A stretch of DNA of 64,000 bases from Mytilus trossulus (GCF_036588685.1 NC_086386.1:69004682-69068681); one strand, 5' to 3'. Numbered from the stretch's first letter, positions 24,421 through 37,186 are shown. Translations and numbers: made by a program. Notes: a model not told the origin generated them from the letters alone.

Positions 24421-25984
24421 AGTGGTTGCGAAGTTGAAAAGGTTGAACACGCTATAGATGAGATGAAACTGGCAAGTATAACAGAGGATGTTTTATTGGG
24501 GATCGAGGAACACATAACATGCTTAACAAAAGTTGCAAACCATCAATGGTCAAATCTGAGAGATTTAGAAATTATTAAGGATACTTGCACAGCTGACTCA
24601 AAGAATACTAGGAACGCAATTGAAGAGCATCTAGATTTATTGCAAAATGACGTCGAGCAAGAAATGAACAGAAGATATGAAGAAGATAGAGGGGAAATAA
24701 ACAAACGTTTAACAGATCTTTCAGCAAAAGTTCATTTCGGCACTGACCAACAATTATTGATAAAAGATATTGCTAAAGAATCTACGCTGTCTATAGGGCA
24801 AAAGTATTTAAGAATAATGCGTCTGGAATATTTGATGGGTAATTATAACAAAAGAATCGAGACCCTTTCTGAATACAATTCACGAGCTTTAACCAATTAC
24901 AAGCTGTCTTATGAAAAAAATAGGGATAGCATAACAATACGAATTAATAGGGATTGGAAGGAAAAACATAACGATATAGGAAACTTTCAAGGAAATAAAG
25001 ATGAGATTGAATCATCCTCTTCCATAGTTGAACTAGAATCAACTAAATCAGACGCTGAATTATTACCATTGCCTGTACCATTTCAAGATTCGGCATTAGT
25101 TTCTTCTGTGACAAGTGCACCTTCTTTGACCGTAAAACGCCGTGGAGTTTCGCCTATAGGACCAATACGTGATTCCACTATATCATATCGTTTACCTACA
25201 CCTGAAGAAGGCTCACCTTTCGAATTTCATTTGAAGAAGTCATTTTTCATTGAAAAAAAACACAAAAATGTTTTCATAACTGATGCAAAATTGATGCCGA
25301 ACAAGTTCTACATAGCAATGACAGAACGGTCTAATCCAAGGTGTATGATATACAGCAAAGATGGTCAGAAAAAAGGTCAGGTTCAACTAAGTGGTGAACC
25401 AGATAGCATCGCTGTAATGCAGGGCAACCGCTTAGGCGTAACTATTATTCATGAGGAAAAAGTGTGTGTGATTGATACAGATTCATGGCAAATTATCATC
25501 ACCATTCATGTTCATGACGACTGCAAAGGACTAGTTTTTTTTTGAAAATAAACTAATAGCTAACTGCGCACATGACGGGTTGATGTGTATTGATAATTTT
25601 GGAAAAATTGTCAACCAAAACAGTAATATCAAAGGGGACTTGTACTGCCATCTTGACAATCAAGGAAATCTGTACTCTGCTAAAACGAAAGCTAAAAATA
25701 TTCACGTTCACAATTTAATCACCAGTAAACGGTTAACATACGATATCGAAGGTCAAGATGATTTTACAGGACTGACAACCGACAAGAACAATAATCTTTT
25801 TGTTGCATGTTATGACAATAACACAATTGTAGTGAAGCAGACATTTCATTCACCTGCACAGGTTGTATTAGGCAATTCAGATGGCATTGACCATCCAATG
25901 AGTATAGACTACGATCAACATAACGATGAACTTCTTATAGTTAATAATGCGGGTCATTCAATATTCGTATTCAAGAAACAGTAG
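24421..25984 (+). pseudogene. Truncated, frameshifted TRIM-like (coiled-coil/NHL) gene copy
   Basis: A paralogue of the intact genes at 35,237 and 49,272. Homology starts abruptly at codons GCEVEKVE (24,424), which correspond to the residues just after B-box 2 in the other two, so both zinc-binding B-boxes are absent; a stop lies at 24,406. It then has the coiled-coil segment, a low-complexity linker (about 25,000-25,200) and the NHL-like propeller. A run of nine T at about 25,532-25,541 has one extra base relative to the paralogues. This ends the first frame at 25,545; the protein resumes in another frame (recognisable from ENKLIANCAH) to 25,984. The last residues end IFVFKKQ. A polyadenylation signal AATAAA stands at 26,236-26,241. 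Confidence 0.85.
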
Positions 25985-26249
25985 AAGATTTTGTTTTTCA
26001 AAATGTCCATATTCTTGCACAATATTTACTGTGGACATAAACTCGAGTAAGCGATACTCTATCTATGAAAAATGTGGGAAAATATTTGCGGTCAAACATT
26101 GCAAATATAAATGGTTTCATGGATATTTTGGAACTTTATGAATAGTAGTGATAGATCAGGAATGGAAAACTGTTCATTTTAACATACAAGGAATAAGAAA
26201 AACAAACGATGTTTTTTTTTCTATTATTTTTTTTTAATAAAACAAAGAA

Positions 26250-27035
26250 TCTTTGAACTTTTGATAGTCCTTTAAATCATTTCAGGGAACTTGTAGAATA
26301 ATTATTTAAATGTTAAGATATTATGTAAAATAACTGGTAATTTTCTGGGATTATATATAATCACTAATGATTTTAGCGATTCTACATATTCCCAGAAAAA
26401 TTGAATATTGTAAATATTAAAGAAAGATGATAGTAATAACTGTAATAAATAACACGAATATACAATGCTAATGAAGACGCGGCTGAAAATACAAAGATGA
26501 TGCAAATGAAAAAAATTGTTATGAATGAAATAATGTATTATGTGGAAGTTTAACCCTGTAACGCTCGCACGAATGATCTCAGCAACATACAAAATATGGT
26601 GCAAGGTTTCCAGTTTGAGTTTAAAATCCACCTCCATTTATATATTGATATTTTGCGAAAATACCTATATACCTATTCGTGTTTTTCATAAGAATATTAT
26701 AACCCAATTTTATATGTTTCCCAGCTATCATGACATCTTATCTAGCCACATGGATTAATTTATGATACTTTGTATAAATTACTTATTTCTTGACAAGTTT
26801 CAATGTGATTTATATAAAAAAGGGACCAAAATTAAACTTTACAAACATTGAATTTATGGGATTCTGTCTTATACTGAGGGTAACCGTGTATTTAGATATC
26901 CGAATTCGGGACTGGGTTTCAAATTGGTCTACATTCAGGAAAAGTGTTAAAATGTTTCACTTAATTTGATTTCATCAAAAGTTGAATTAAAGGGGTTCTT
27001 TAAAATACCGAGTCTAAACATGTATTTCAATTGAT
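26250..27035. other. No gene seen
   Basis: AT-rich; stop codons in all frames. A 111-residue minus frame at 26,302-26,637 is rich in Phe/Ile/His and has no motif; I treat it as chance. Confidence 0.4.
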
Positions 27036-27039
27036 ATAA

Positions 27040-27400
27040 TTTATAATATGTTATTACGTTGTGATGTCACTCTATTGTTTCAGATAAAGGTGAAGGGTTA
27101 CCTTTAAAAACGTTTAAATCCGCAGCATTTGTTTTTTTTCATAAACCAGGAATCTTATGTTCAGTAGTTTTCGTTTGTTGATATGGTCAATAAGTGTTGC
27201 TCGTTTCTCTTTTTTTTTAAAGCCAGACGCGCGTTTAGTCAACATAAGACTCAACAGTGACGCTCAGATAAAAATAGTTAGAAAGCCGAAACAAGTACAA
27301 GGTTCAAGTTGAAGAGCATTGATAACCCAAAACTCAAAAAAAGTTGTGACTTGGATGGAGAGTTGTCTCATTGGTACCAATACCACAACTTCCTAAATAT
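27040..27400 (+). mobile_element. Family C retroelement tail split by a GACGCGCG repeat
   Basis: 27,040-27,220 and 27,348-27,400 align with the tail at 11,290-11,715 (GTGATGTCACTCTATTGTTT, the TTTAAATCCGCAGCATTTG module, then GGAGAGTTGTCTCATTGG). The middle, about 27,221-27,347, is the dispersed repeat AGCCAGACGCGCGTTTAGTC...ACTCAACAGTGACGCTC. This indicates nested insertion or a chimeric element. Confidence 0.7.
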
Positions 27401-28045
27401 TTTTAGAATTTTGATGTTAGACCTAGTTGTTAAGTTGATTCAAATCAGGGTCCAAAACTAATTTAGTGCAATTTATTAGATTGTTCCACATTTAGGTCCA
27501 AAGGGTCCATAATTAAACATTGTTTGAGATAATCGAAAATGAGTTTTTCGGGTACTTTGATATATCTACATGAAATGAATACATTTAATTCTTTGTGTTT
27601 TTGGACATGCTGAGTATTTAAGTTTTGGATATTGGATCATAATAGATTATCATGATGAGATTCAGTATCAGGTCTTTAACCACATTCGTTCTGTGTCAAA
27701 TCTTTACTAGTATTCACAATTCAAATTAAAAGTTGTATCTAGCTTGAATGTGGTGTCAACACTTGATCTAAATATCTTTATAGGTTATGGAGTGTCAGAC
27801 ATGTTGTCAATAAGTGGTGTGAAGTAGTTGTAAATACATACACAAATCCTTTAAGCTTGGCAGAAATCATTATATGTCCGAGAAAGCTTCTCTCGAGGAA
27901 TATACACCGTGTACAAAATAAAAAAAAAACCCACACCAAACTTACAATAACAACGACAGCGGCCCTCTTAACATCTTTCAATAAACGCCTAATATTGCTA
28001 AGCGTAACTCACTTTCATTTTTTAATGAAAACAAAGCATAAATAT
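27401..28045. other. No gene seen
   Basis: AT-rich with no recognisable motif. The opposing short frames at 27,778-27,981 and 27,857-28,057 look like chance. Confidence 0.4.
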
Positions 28046-28710
28046 ATTTTTAATTGATGCAAAATTGATACCGAACAATTACAGTCCAGGTGGCAGGGTC
28101 TATTATTGCTTAATGTACAGCAAAGATGACCAGAAAAACGGCCATATGCAGCTAAGTGGTAAACTAAATAGCATTTCAAAAATAGATATCAATAATGTAT
28201 AGGTGTATGACGTGATAGATATGAGGAATTGTTATATTATAAACACCGTTTACGTGCACAACATGTGCAAAAGACACAATATTTGTTTTGTGAAACAATA
28301 TAACAGGTAACAGGTAAAAAAAGGGTTATAAGACCTGTTCGTGACCTTCTGCTGTTGTTTTTTATGGTCGGGTTGTTGTCTCTTTGACACATTCCCCATT
28401 TTCATTCTCAATTTTATTATAGTATAACAATGATTCAAGAAAAATTGCCTAGCAGGATTTTGATATAGAATGTGACTTTAACACTCATGTTGTCAATCGA
28501 GGAAATATTTACTCTGCTTAATGGAACGATTAAAGGATGTTTATAATTTGACTAACAAAAATTGACGAACAATAAACGGTTTACATGACTGATCAACTAA
28601 CCATAGGACTAACAACCGAAAGTGTTACTAATGTATGTGTTGCTTGGATTAAAAATGACACAATTGTTGTGATAAAATCCATTCGCTCACAAGGGAGAAC
28701 AGCATCCTAT
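28046..28710 (+). pseudogene. Relic of NHL-like domain of the B-box family
   Basis: 28,046-28,265 matches the part of the intact genes encoding DAKLMPN and YSKDGQKKGQVQL (here DAKLIPN and YSKDDQKNGHMQL in broken frames). 28,440-28,710 matches the later region (NRGNIYSA, then GLTTE and NDTIVV). Several frameshifts and stops are present. The two parts are separated by a retroelement 3' end at about 28,318-28,430. It is a dead copy standing between the 24.4-kb and 35.2-kb members. Confidence 0.8.
28318..28430 (+). mobile_element. Short family A retroelement 3' end
   Basis: AGACCTGTTCGTGACCTTCT through GTTGTTGTCTCTTTGACACA to CTCAATTTTATT is the last about 110 bases of the tail seen at 1,606-2,018. 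It is inserted in the NHL relic. Confidence 0.8.
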
Positions 28711-28810
28711 CTATATGGAAACACATTACTTATACAAGTCATTATACACGACATACTGTCATCGACTATAGACTTCGGTCTATACAATAAGTTGAAGGCC
28801 AGATAATCCC

Positions 28811-30270
28811 TAACTGTCTACAATAATGTTAACTAGCTTTGTTAACTAGAACAGAAAACACAGAAAAGACTGCAACTGGGTGTAAAGGTGTAAAAACAGA
28901 AGATTAATTTTTAATTTGACGATCGCTGCCATTAACGATCCAATTTAAAAAAAAAATATGGATGTTTTTAAAAAAAAAATGTGTATGGTATATGAAACAT
29001 CGAGTATGAATTGTATATGTATATGATGTAGTTATGCGCTCGTTTTGAAAAAAATATACCACTTTCCAGTTTGTCCGTCACCGGAAAAAAACTCGTCAAT
29101 AATGTGCGCCTTTATGACGTCATTCACCAGAAAGAAGGGATCGCCTGTATCCCTCCACTATAAACGTTCACCAAGAGTCTTAGTGATTGTCGTTGTGCAG
29201 GATAAACTAGTAATATTATTTGTTCTGTAGGTACCTAAACACAATTCCCTTATCACAGTAGTGCTGAAAGACACTTATAAGAATCCAATTCGCCAAATAG
29301 TCATTGTAATATATCTTTATAGTTTTCCAATCACTCTCTCAACATTGGAACGGAAGTGATGACGCCCCTAAACGCACGAATAATGTTCACTTAAACCAAA
29401 GTTCTTGACGGAAATGCCTCGAACTCGAAAGTTGTCTATTGAGCTGATTTTGTACAGATTCATGTTCCTCTAAATAAAGATATTATTTACACTATCAAGT
29501 ATAAATCAACTGATGAAAAGAATTTATAACATACACTCAAATCTGAAACAAAAGACTCTTCTTTATTAAAGTTTTAAAATAAAAAACTGATTCTTCGAAA
29601 ACAATGAAATAGTACAAAGACATAAAGCCCGACTAATATAAAACATAAATGCATATAAACAATTGTATGATAAAGAGCCCTTGAAAAGTAAAGAATGAAG
29701 GGAGAAAATCATGATGTATGGTCCAATGGGAATATTCTATAGCATAAACAGGAATGGTGTATCTCACAATCGAGATATGTGCTTGGTGCTTTTTTGACAG
29801 TTGCTATTGAGAAAGGTAAATTGTGCGATAGGAAACAGAGTCACTATTTACACATTCTGGAGAATAATAAAAAACAACAACAAAGTTTTGGATATATATT
29901 AAGTTTCAACTTGGTAACGTAGTAAGAGAAATAGTCCTCTTGGAGCCATTACCAGTTTGAAAAGAAAGAATTTAAGGAGAATTCGCATTGGAAATATATA
30001 ACGCACAATCACTACACGCAATTGAAAAAAATATAGAGGCAAAGCAGAAAAGCAATGCTGCAGTGATACCTTCGTCATTAAGTAAATGATCACACCTCAC
30101 TCGTAGTTCAGGACGACCCCTAGCAACGGTTTAATCAGAACGGTTTGCTACAAGTTTTGTGTGCTTGTAAGAATAAACTCATCAAAAGATACCAGGATTA
30201 CAATTTTATATTTGCACCTATTACATTTTATAACAAATTGATTTGTTTTCCTTTGCATATAAAACTAGGA
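28811..30270. other. No gene seen
   Basis: AT-rich. The stretch 29,040-29,470 is less AT-rich (ATGACGTCATTCACC, a CRE-like palindrome at 29,113-29,122) and could be a repeat I do not recognise. No coding signal. Confidence 0.4.
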
Positions 30271-30274
30271 AGAC

Positions 30275-30560
30275 GTGGTATAATAGCCAAGAGCCAAGGG
30301 CCAACTCTTCACCAGAGACAAAATGACATTGGAGTAAGCAAACAAAGGTCACCTTACGGCCTTCATTAATAAACTAAATCAAAACTGCATAAAAAGGCCC
30401 CCAAAGTACTTTGTTTAACCATTCAAACAAGAAAACTAATGGTCAGATCTATGTTCAAAACATTAAACGAAAACCAAAAATATATACAACAAATGACAAC
30501 AACAGTACAACAGTCTTCCGAATTTGGACAGACATAAACAAAATGCAGCGCTGTTCAACT
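30275..30560 (-). mobile_element. Family C-like retroelement tail
   Basis: In reverse orientation this shares AAGACGTGGTATAATAGCCA, GGTCACCTTACGGCCTTCAT and the AACCATTCAAACAAGAAAAC block with the copy at 39,945-40,300. Non-coding. Confidence 0.65.
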
Positions 30561-30634
30561 TTTTTGTGGTCACCATAGCCTACTTCAAACCTGTGACAGT
30601 TGTGTGAAAGCACAACACAAGAACAAACTATATA

Positions 30635-30878
30635 ACTTGATCTTTATTTGGTGTCTCTCATTTCTTTTTCTTTTTATGAAGATTAGACCGTTGGTTTTCC
30701 TGTTTTAATTATTATAGTCTAGTCATTTTAAAGCAGTTTATAGCTTATGGTTGGTGCGAACATGCTCCCTGTTTAAATGCCGTACTTTGACCTACAAATG
30801 TAAAATTTTATACATTATGACTTGAACGGAGAGTTGTCTTATTGGCACTCATTACACATTTTCTTATTTATATTGTAA
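30635..30878 (+). mobile_element. Family C retroelement tail
   Basis: GAAGATTAGACCGTTGGTTT through GCCGTACTTTGACCTACAAA to GGAGAGTTGTCTTATTGGCA, colinear with 11,520-11,700. Non-coding. Confidence 0.75.
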
Positions 30879-32184
30879 AGGGTTTTTCATAAGATCGATA
30901 TAAATCAGACAAAAAAAAATAACAAAAAACACACAGATCTAAGAGAACAAGCATTTATTGAAAGCAATGCTAGTTGAAAAACAAGCATTTAGTAAAGATT
31001 TCAAATATTTGTGGTTTCAAATTCCTTGACTTAATAATTAATCAGTAACACAAATATTACGTTTTCTTTGTTCTCAGCAACGTCACTACAGACAAGGACA
31101 TAGCAACGGAGTAAGAAAATATAACACCCTTAGATGCGGCTAAATCATTGTTTAAACAAGTATCGTCCCAACTAAAATATCTTAATATAGGAAAAAAACC
31201 AGTTGTTACCGTTTGTAATTGATTCATTTAATGTACGTTCCTTTGTGTAAAATTCGGCAATATAATTAGAGAATTCTTGATTATTTAACGAAAAATGTCC
31301 TCTAGATAACGGTTAGTTTTCTTGATTTCATCACTGGAGTTGAATATAGATTTGATGGTCGAAAGATTAACTAAATACGAAAGCCGTAAATGGAAAACGA
31401 AAGTAAAATGAAATAGATCAGTTTGTTTTCAAATCATGGCCGTTCATGGGCTGTCGTATATGAGTTGTGTTTATAGTTTGCAACTATGACTACGAAAAGT
31501 CGAAAATGGAGAGATAAGTTTCCAAATGGACAGGCATTTTATCATTAAACATTCAATAAAACGTGAGTGTATGTTCATTCTTTGTATATTTGTTATAATT
31601 AAACCATATAGTTCAAGCGTGACTTGAACAATCACTGTGAATTAACGTGGAAAAGTGGTAAACAACCGTTCTCATTTTACCAAAATTTATTTTAAGCTAA
31701 TTAAAACTATTTTTTATGATTCATTTCTGATCAAGAAGATATTGGTAATAGTAATATTGACTAAATAAAGTCAATTTACCAGTAATCTATCAAATATATT
31801 GATAGGCGGAAGAAATATTAATGCACAACACTTGAACTGTGTTAACTGTAAGGCACGGTATCAGAGTCAAAATACCTCTGTTGATTTAAAGCATATCTGT
31901 GCACTAATTTGATATTAACTTGCATTTCACAACTAGTTTTTGATTTTTCTATTGTGTTATATTTAGTTAACTAAAAATCCAAAAAGTATTAAAAAATTAA
32001 GAGCTTGTTCACCAAAAGGTACAAATTGATAAAGCAAGTCAAAATATTAGAGCACGCAAATTGTAATAACACAATACACGTTTGTTTTATGCAATTGCCG
32101 AAAGTGTTGGCGACTATGCTGATGATACCACCAGGGACTAACAACCAACCACCAAAGGTAGCAACCAAGTGGTAGTAATAACAT
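30879..32184. other. No gene seen
   Basis: AT-rich, stop codons in all frames, no repeat recognised. Confidence 0.4.
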
Positions 32185-32185
32185 T

Positions 32186-32848
32186 ATTTTTATGCACTAG
32201 TTGAACATTTTGAAAAGTCCTCTTCATATCTTTAAAAAATAGCGAGTACACGGTTAATTTTTTTGATATATAAAGCTATATTTAGAACTGCAGAGAGGAA
32301 ATTGAATCTGAGAAACATTATATATAACTTGTCATATTGCGTTAATGTTTTTTTTTATTATTAAAAAACCGTTAGGTTTCAATTCTATCAAGTAATCCTA
32401 ACAAATTTTCATGGGATCGCATAATTTCTTTATCTCTGTCGAGATAAATATTCCAAATGGTTTGTAAGTTTTATTTTTTAATGCGATATTGATCAACATT
32501 TTACTTCCTGATTATTTTTATGCACTAGTTGAACATTTTGAAAAGTCCTCTTCATATCTTTAAAAAATAGCGAGTACACGGTTAAATTTTTTGATATATA
32601 AAGCTATATTTAGAACTGCAGAGGGGAAATTGAATCTGAGAAACATTATATATAACTTGTCATATTGCGTTAATGTTTTTTTTATTATTACAAAACCGTT
32701 AGGTTTCAATTCTATAAAGTAATCCTAACAAATTTTCATGGGATCGCGCAAGAAGACATAATTTCTTTATCTCTGTCGAGATAAATATTCCAAATGGTTT
32801 GTAAGTTTTATTTTTTAATGCGATATTGATCAACATTTTACTTCCTGA
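32186..32848. repeat. About 325/338-bp tandem duplication
   Basis: Two adjacent copies start ATTTTTATGCACTAGTTGAA and end CAACATTTTACTTCCTGA (first about 32,186-32,510). The second carries a roughly 12-base insertion after GGGATCGC. Non-coding. Confidence 0.9.
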
Positions 32849-35222
32849 AAATATATATATAAAAAGTTATCAGGTGACAACAAGATTTGTTATGACATTA
32901 GTCTTAAGTAATCTCGGTCTGAATGTATAAAACGTTTAACAATATATAACTAGTATCTTATTTACGACTTATTTAGGGTCCATTTTAAAAGTTAGGTTCC
33001 TTTTCGAAATACATAAGCAGGTGAGACATTTGGTATTCGCGTATTATTTTTTTTATATAATTTCTAATTACGTGTAACGTATTACACCATTTTATCAAGA
33101 CACGGCCAACCTACAGGAGCTACGACTACTTCTGTACCTTTCATCGCGATATAGCAATTTTGTGCAAATGCATACGTATACAATCACAATCAACCGATCG
33201 GTAATTATGTACCTTAATGAACTCGCCTTTTAATGATATTAATTATTTGAAAATATGACTCATGTATTGTCCTTGACGTAAATGAGAAGATTTAACTGCC
33301 AACTTTTAAACACATACCTGATATTGTTACTGCTATTTTTAACAATAGTTTGCAAAATAGTTTCTTGTATTCAATCTTTTGAAAGTTGGTTTCACTTAGT
33401 TTATAACATTCACTAAGGGTTAATTCGTGTTTTACAAACATTTGTTTGCTATCGAAATTAAAGATATTGTAATTTGCTTTTATCATGTTATACTTGTGTT
33501 ATGGTATAGAAAGCAAATTGTACATGAAAAAGTCCTTAATATATATCTTTTTGAAGATAAACAATAGGAATTTTGAAAATTGAAGAAAAAAACTTTTTTA
33601 TACATGTATATCGGCAACGGAAAAATTGTTGACTGCATCTATCACTAAATACAAATGTAAATAAAAAAAATTATATTCCGATTTTTAAATCTATATATAC
33701 AGTATACATAATTAGGATTTTGTAACCATAATGATTGTAAGATACTCATTTGATTATTTTTAAGAATACAATTCATTTATGATAATTGTTGGTTTCGTTC
33801 TTTTCTTTGACGCGTAACAAATTGAGTCTAAAAACAATTTACAGATAAATGATGTCTGTGATATCACGACAAAAACGAAGCAAATATATCTGCTTGTGAG
33901 AAGATATATCATAATAATCAACGAAATGAAGATGGTATTCATTAATAACAATCATGTTTCATAAATTTCGTGTTTTCGAATCGCTTTTATACATTTACCT
34001 TCGAGTGGAAGGCTCATACCTTCAGATTTAAAAAAAACCCAGAGGATGTTGAAATGTATAGATACACAATGATATATCTTTGACATAAAGGGACTGAAAG
34101 GGGAGGCCAATTTTAATTCATCTAAAACATATTTAAAGAAGCAACGTCTTCTTAGCATCTTTAAAGCTATTCGTCAGTTTTAAATAATTAAATTGCTGCA
34201 AATGTCATAAAACAATATAAATCTTTTCAAGTATGTACCGAAGTACTGCGCTTAAAGGGCTGCTGATAGGCATTTACATTCTATAACCGGAGTAAAACTA
34301 ATAACAACATATTTCAATAATGCATTTGACATTTGTACATCTCGACAAAAATGTTTGTTCATTGTTGCTGTATACAACAATGCAAAACACCACTAGCTTT
34401 CGATGGACAGCAGATGCCTCAATCAAACAACTAATTGATACACCCTTTCCTTATGAAAAACACCGTTTACAATCAAAAGAGTGCAGTGAGGACGTTTAAC
34501 GGATGGACGAATACTATTTGAGAATTTGAGTTTATGAAACATAATTAAACGTGATCAAACTAGGATTAAAGACACCTCCGACTACTGCAATACCAACCTA
34601 TTTTAGACGTTTGCTTTGAGACCTACAAAAACATAAACCAGAAAAACACATATAGTTGTGTGTATTAACCTCAACTGGGAACACGATTGGACAAATATTA
34701 ATAAAAAAAAATATGACAAAAACTCACGAACACAGAAAGTTAAACTTGAATTAAATCACAAGAAAAAATATAAGTAACATACATTCACTGTATAAAAATA
34801 AGGATACATAGAATGATTGCCAAAGAGAAAACTATCCTTCAGAGTCCAAAGACGTGCACGTAAGCAGTTAGAGGCTACCATATGAACTATTGCAATGAGA
34901 AAAACCCATACCATACAGTGAGCGAGCTATAAAATGAGAAATCTGATGGCTTTACGTTGAAATTTTGATGCTAAAAGTCAAGTTCTATTGCATGAATATA
35001 TGTATTCAATTTTGTGCAATCGGCATTGATAAAACAGATTCAAAAGACCTTAGCTTTATTTCCCACTTCTTTTTTTCTAAAAAAATAATCTTAAAACTTA
35101 TTTATTACAGACATGAGTTTCGAAACGAACGATTCTATGGTGAATAGTGAAGAAATAATTCGTTCTGAAACAGAAGACTGACATAAATAAGTGTTCAAAT
35201 GAATAATTCTGATTATTATTTA
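32849..35222. other. Upstream region of the first intact B-box gene; no gene seen
   Basis: AT-rich. Three short frames (33,292-33,486, 33,760-33,951 and 33,952-34,158, all minus) lack motifs. A 5' untranslated exon for the 35,237 gene must lie somewhere here because the coding exon follows a splice acceptor, but I could not pick one donor with confidence. Confidence 0.4.
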
Positions 35223-35236
35223 TCTAGTTTCAGATA

Positions 35237-37186
35237 ATGCAGTGTCAACCATGTCGTGAACAAGGTCAATATGCATCTGCAGAATTGTGGTGCGACGAAT
35301 GTGAAGAAGCGTTGTGTAAAAGCTGTAAATCACTACACATGTCATTCAAAGTGAGCAGAAATCACAACGTGTCAAAATTGCCGCCTATCGCAGTAAAAGA
35401 ACCATCTTTGTTAATAGGTACAGAGAATGAATTTGTTGATGTCGGAAAACACAAATTGGTTATGTGTGATGAACATCACGATAAATCGTTAGAATATTTC
35501 TGTATTAAACACGAAAAGCCATGCTGCATTCTTTGTAAAAGACAATACCATGTTGAGTGTTGCGATGTTGAGAAAGTTGATGACGTAGTAGACGATGCTA
35601 AACTAGCAACTACCACAGTAGACCTCTTATTGGGAATCGAGGAACGCAAAAGCCGTTTAACTAAAGTTGTAGATAAAGAGAGGTCAAATTTTAGAGGTTT
35701 AGAAATCATCAAGGACAGTTGTATTGAAGAACTAAAGAATACAAGATCTGCCATTGATAAACATCTAAATTTATTGCAAAATGAAATCGAGCAAGAAATA
35801 AACAAAGAATATGGAAATGAAACAAGGAAAATAAACAAAAGAATAACAAGTCTTACTGCCAGAAAAAAATATGTAACGGACCAACACAAAATTGTAGTAG
35901 ATACAAAACAATCTGATATGTCATTAGGACAACAATATTTAAGGATTATACGCCTAAAACACATGGAAGATGGTTTTCCCGAAAGTGATGAGACCTATCA
36001 TGATTGCAGTCTACAAGGTATCGCTAATCACAAACTGTCGTACCAGAAGACTAGTGATAGTATAACTGTAGAGCGCATCAAACGCACTTTGCAAGGGAAA
36101 GACAACGATATGTTAAAGTATCAGGAAAATAAAAGTGAAGATGAATTAGAATCGGGCTCCTCTGTAATTGAACTAGAACTTAACCAATCAAAAGATTCTA
36201 ATTTTGAATTTGAGCCATCAGCTTTAGAATTACAAGTTACTTCTTCCGTTGCAGGTACAACATCTCCCTTACCTGTGACTACAACTACTACTTTGCGAGC
36301 AGAATTGCCACCTACATCAACCGTTACGAGTTTGTCGCCATTTCCTGTTACACAGACAACGAATATCTCATGCATGGATACTGTCGAAGACCGTTCGTCA
36401 TTCGATTTCAGTCTATTTAACAATTTTTGTGTTGAGAAAAAAAATAAAAATATTTCAATAAGTGATGCAAAATGGATGCCGAACAAGAACGACATAGCTT
36501 TTGTAGAAAAGTCCAATCCAAGGTGTATAATCTACAACAAAAAAGGTCAGAAAAAGGGCCAAGTCAGGCTTAATGGTGCACCACAATGCATAGCAATAAT
36601 AAACATCATTTGCGTAGGTGTAACTCTTACGAGTAAGCAAAGGGTATGTGTGATAGACACAGATAAATGGCAGATTATAAATACCATTCCTGTTCATGAC
36701 TATTGCGAAGGACTAGTCTTTTATGAAAGCAATCTTATAGCCAACTGTGCAAATAAAGGTTTAACGTATATAAACAATTCTGGAAAAATAGTGAAACAGA
36801 ATATTGCCATTAAAGGGGCTTTATACTGTCATATCGATTGTCGAGGAAATATGTATTCTGCTAAGATGAACGATGAAAGCATACATGTCTACAATCTAGC
36901 AACCAGTAAACGATTAATATACAATTTCATCGGTGTAGATAATCCGACAGGACTGACAACCGACAAAGACAATAATTTGTTTGTTGCATGTAATAACAAT
37001 GACACAATTTTTGTTAAACCGTCGCGTCACCCACGTTCCGTAGTAGTATTGGGGAGATCAGATGGCATTGATCGCCCATTGAGTTTAGACTACAATCATC
37101 AAAGCGACGAACTTCTAGTAGTAAATAACACTGCACATTCAATATTCATATTTAAGAAATGTAGAAGGGTTTTTGATACTAGATAA
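35237..37186 (+). CDS. RING-less TRIM-like protein: two B-boxes, coiled coil, NHL-like propeller
   Basis: A 649-residue protein in one exon. B-box 1 has C3, C6, C19, C22, C27, C30, H34 and H43. B-box 2 has C77, H80, C89, H92, C96/C97, C100 and H105. A charged helical segment at about 112-265 should be a coiled coil that dimerises. A Ser/Thr-rich linker covers about 285-385, and about 395-640 carries NHL-like strands (NPTGLTTDKDNNLFVAC; GIDRPLSLDYNHQSDELLVV). No RING precedes B-box 1, so intrinsic ubiquitin-ligase activity is not expected. Such proteins are greatly expanded in bivalves; roles in innate immunity or RNA regulation are suggested for relatives but not shown here. The ATG follows a splice acceptor (TAGTTTCAG, exon starting ATAATG), so a non-coding 5' exon is implied. 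No AATAAA was seen in the following about 600 bases. Confidence 0.9.
   Translation: MQCQPCREQGQYASAELWCDECEEALCKSCKSLHMSFKVSRNHNVSKLPPIAVKEPSLLIGTENEFVDVGKHKLVMCDEHHDKSLEYFCIKHEKPCCILCKRQYHVECCDVEKVDDVVDDAKLATTTVDLLLGIEERKSRLTKVVDKERSNFRGLEIIKDSCIEELKNTRSAIDKHLNLLQNEIEQEINKEYGNETRKINKRITSLTARKKYVTDQHKIVVDTKQSDMSLGQQYLRIIRLKHMEDGFPESDETYHDCSLQGIANHKLSYQKTSDSITVERIKRTLQGKDNDMLKYQENKSEDELESGSSVIELELNQSKDSNFEFEPSALELQVTSSVAGTTSPLPVTTTTTLRAELPPTSTVTSLSPFPVTQTTNISCMDTVEDRSSFDFSLFNNFCVEKKNKNISISDAKWMPNKNDIAFVEKSNPRCIIYNKKGQKKGQVRLNGAPQCIAIINIICVGVTLTSKQRVCVIDTDKWQIINTIPVHDYCEGLVFYESNLIANCANKGLTYINNSGKIVKQNIAIKGALYCHIDCRGNMYSAKMNDESIHVYNLATSKRLIYNFIGVDNPTGLTTDKDNNLFVACNNNDTIFVKPSRHPRSVVVLGRSDGIDRPLSLDYNHQSDELLVVNNTAHSIFIFKKCRRVFDTR

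Noticed and set aside
35476-36697. Minus-strand frames of 80-162 residues opposite the B-box gene
   Set aside because: They are antisense shadows of a well supported plus-strand gene with zinc ligands and NHL motifs.
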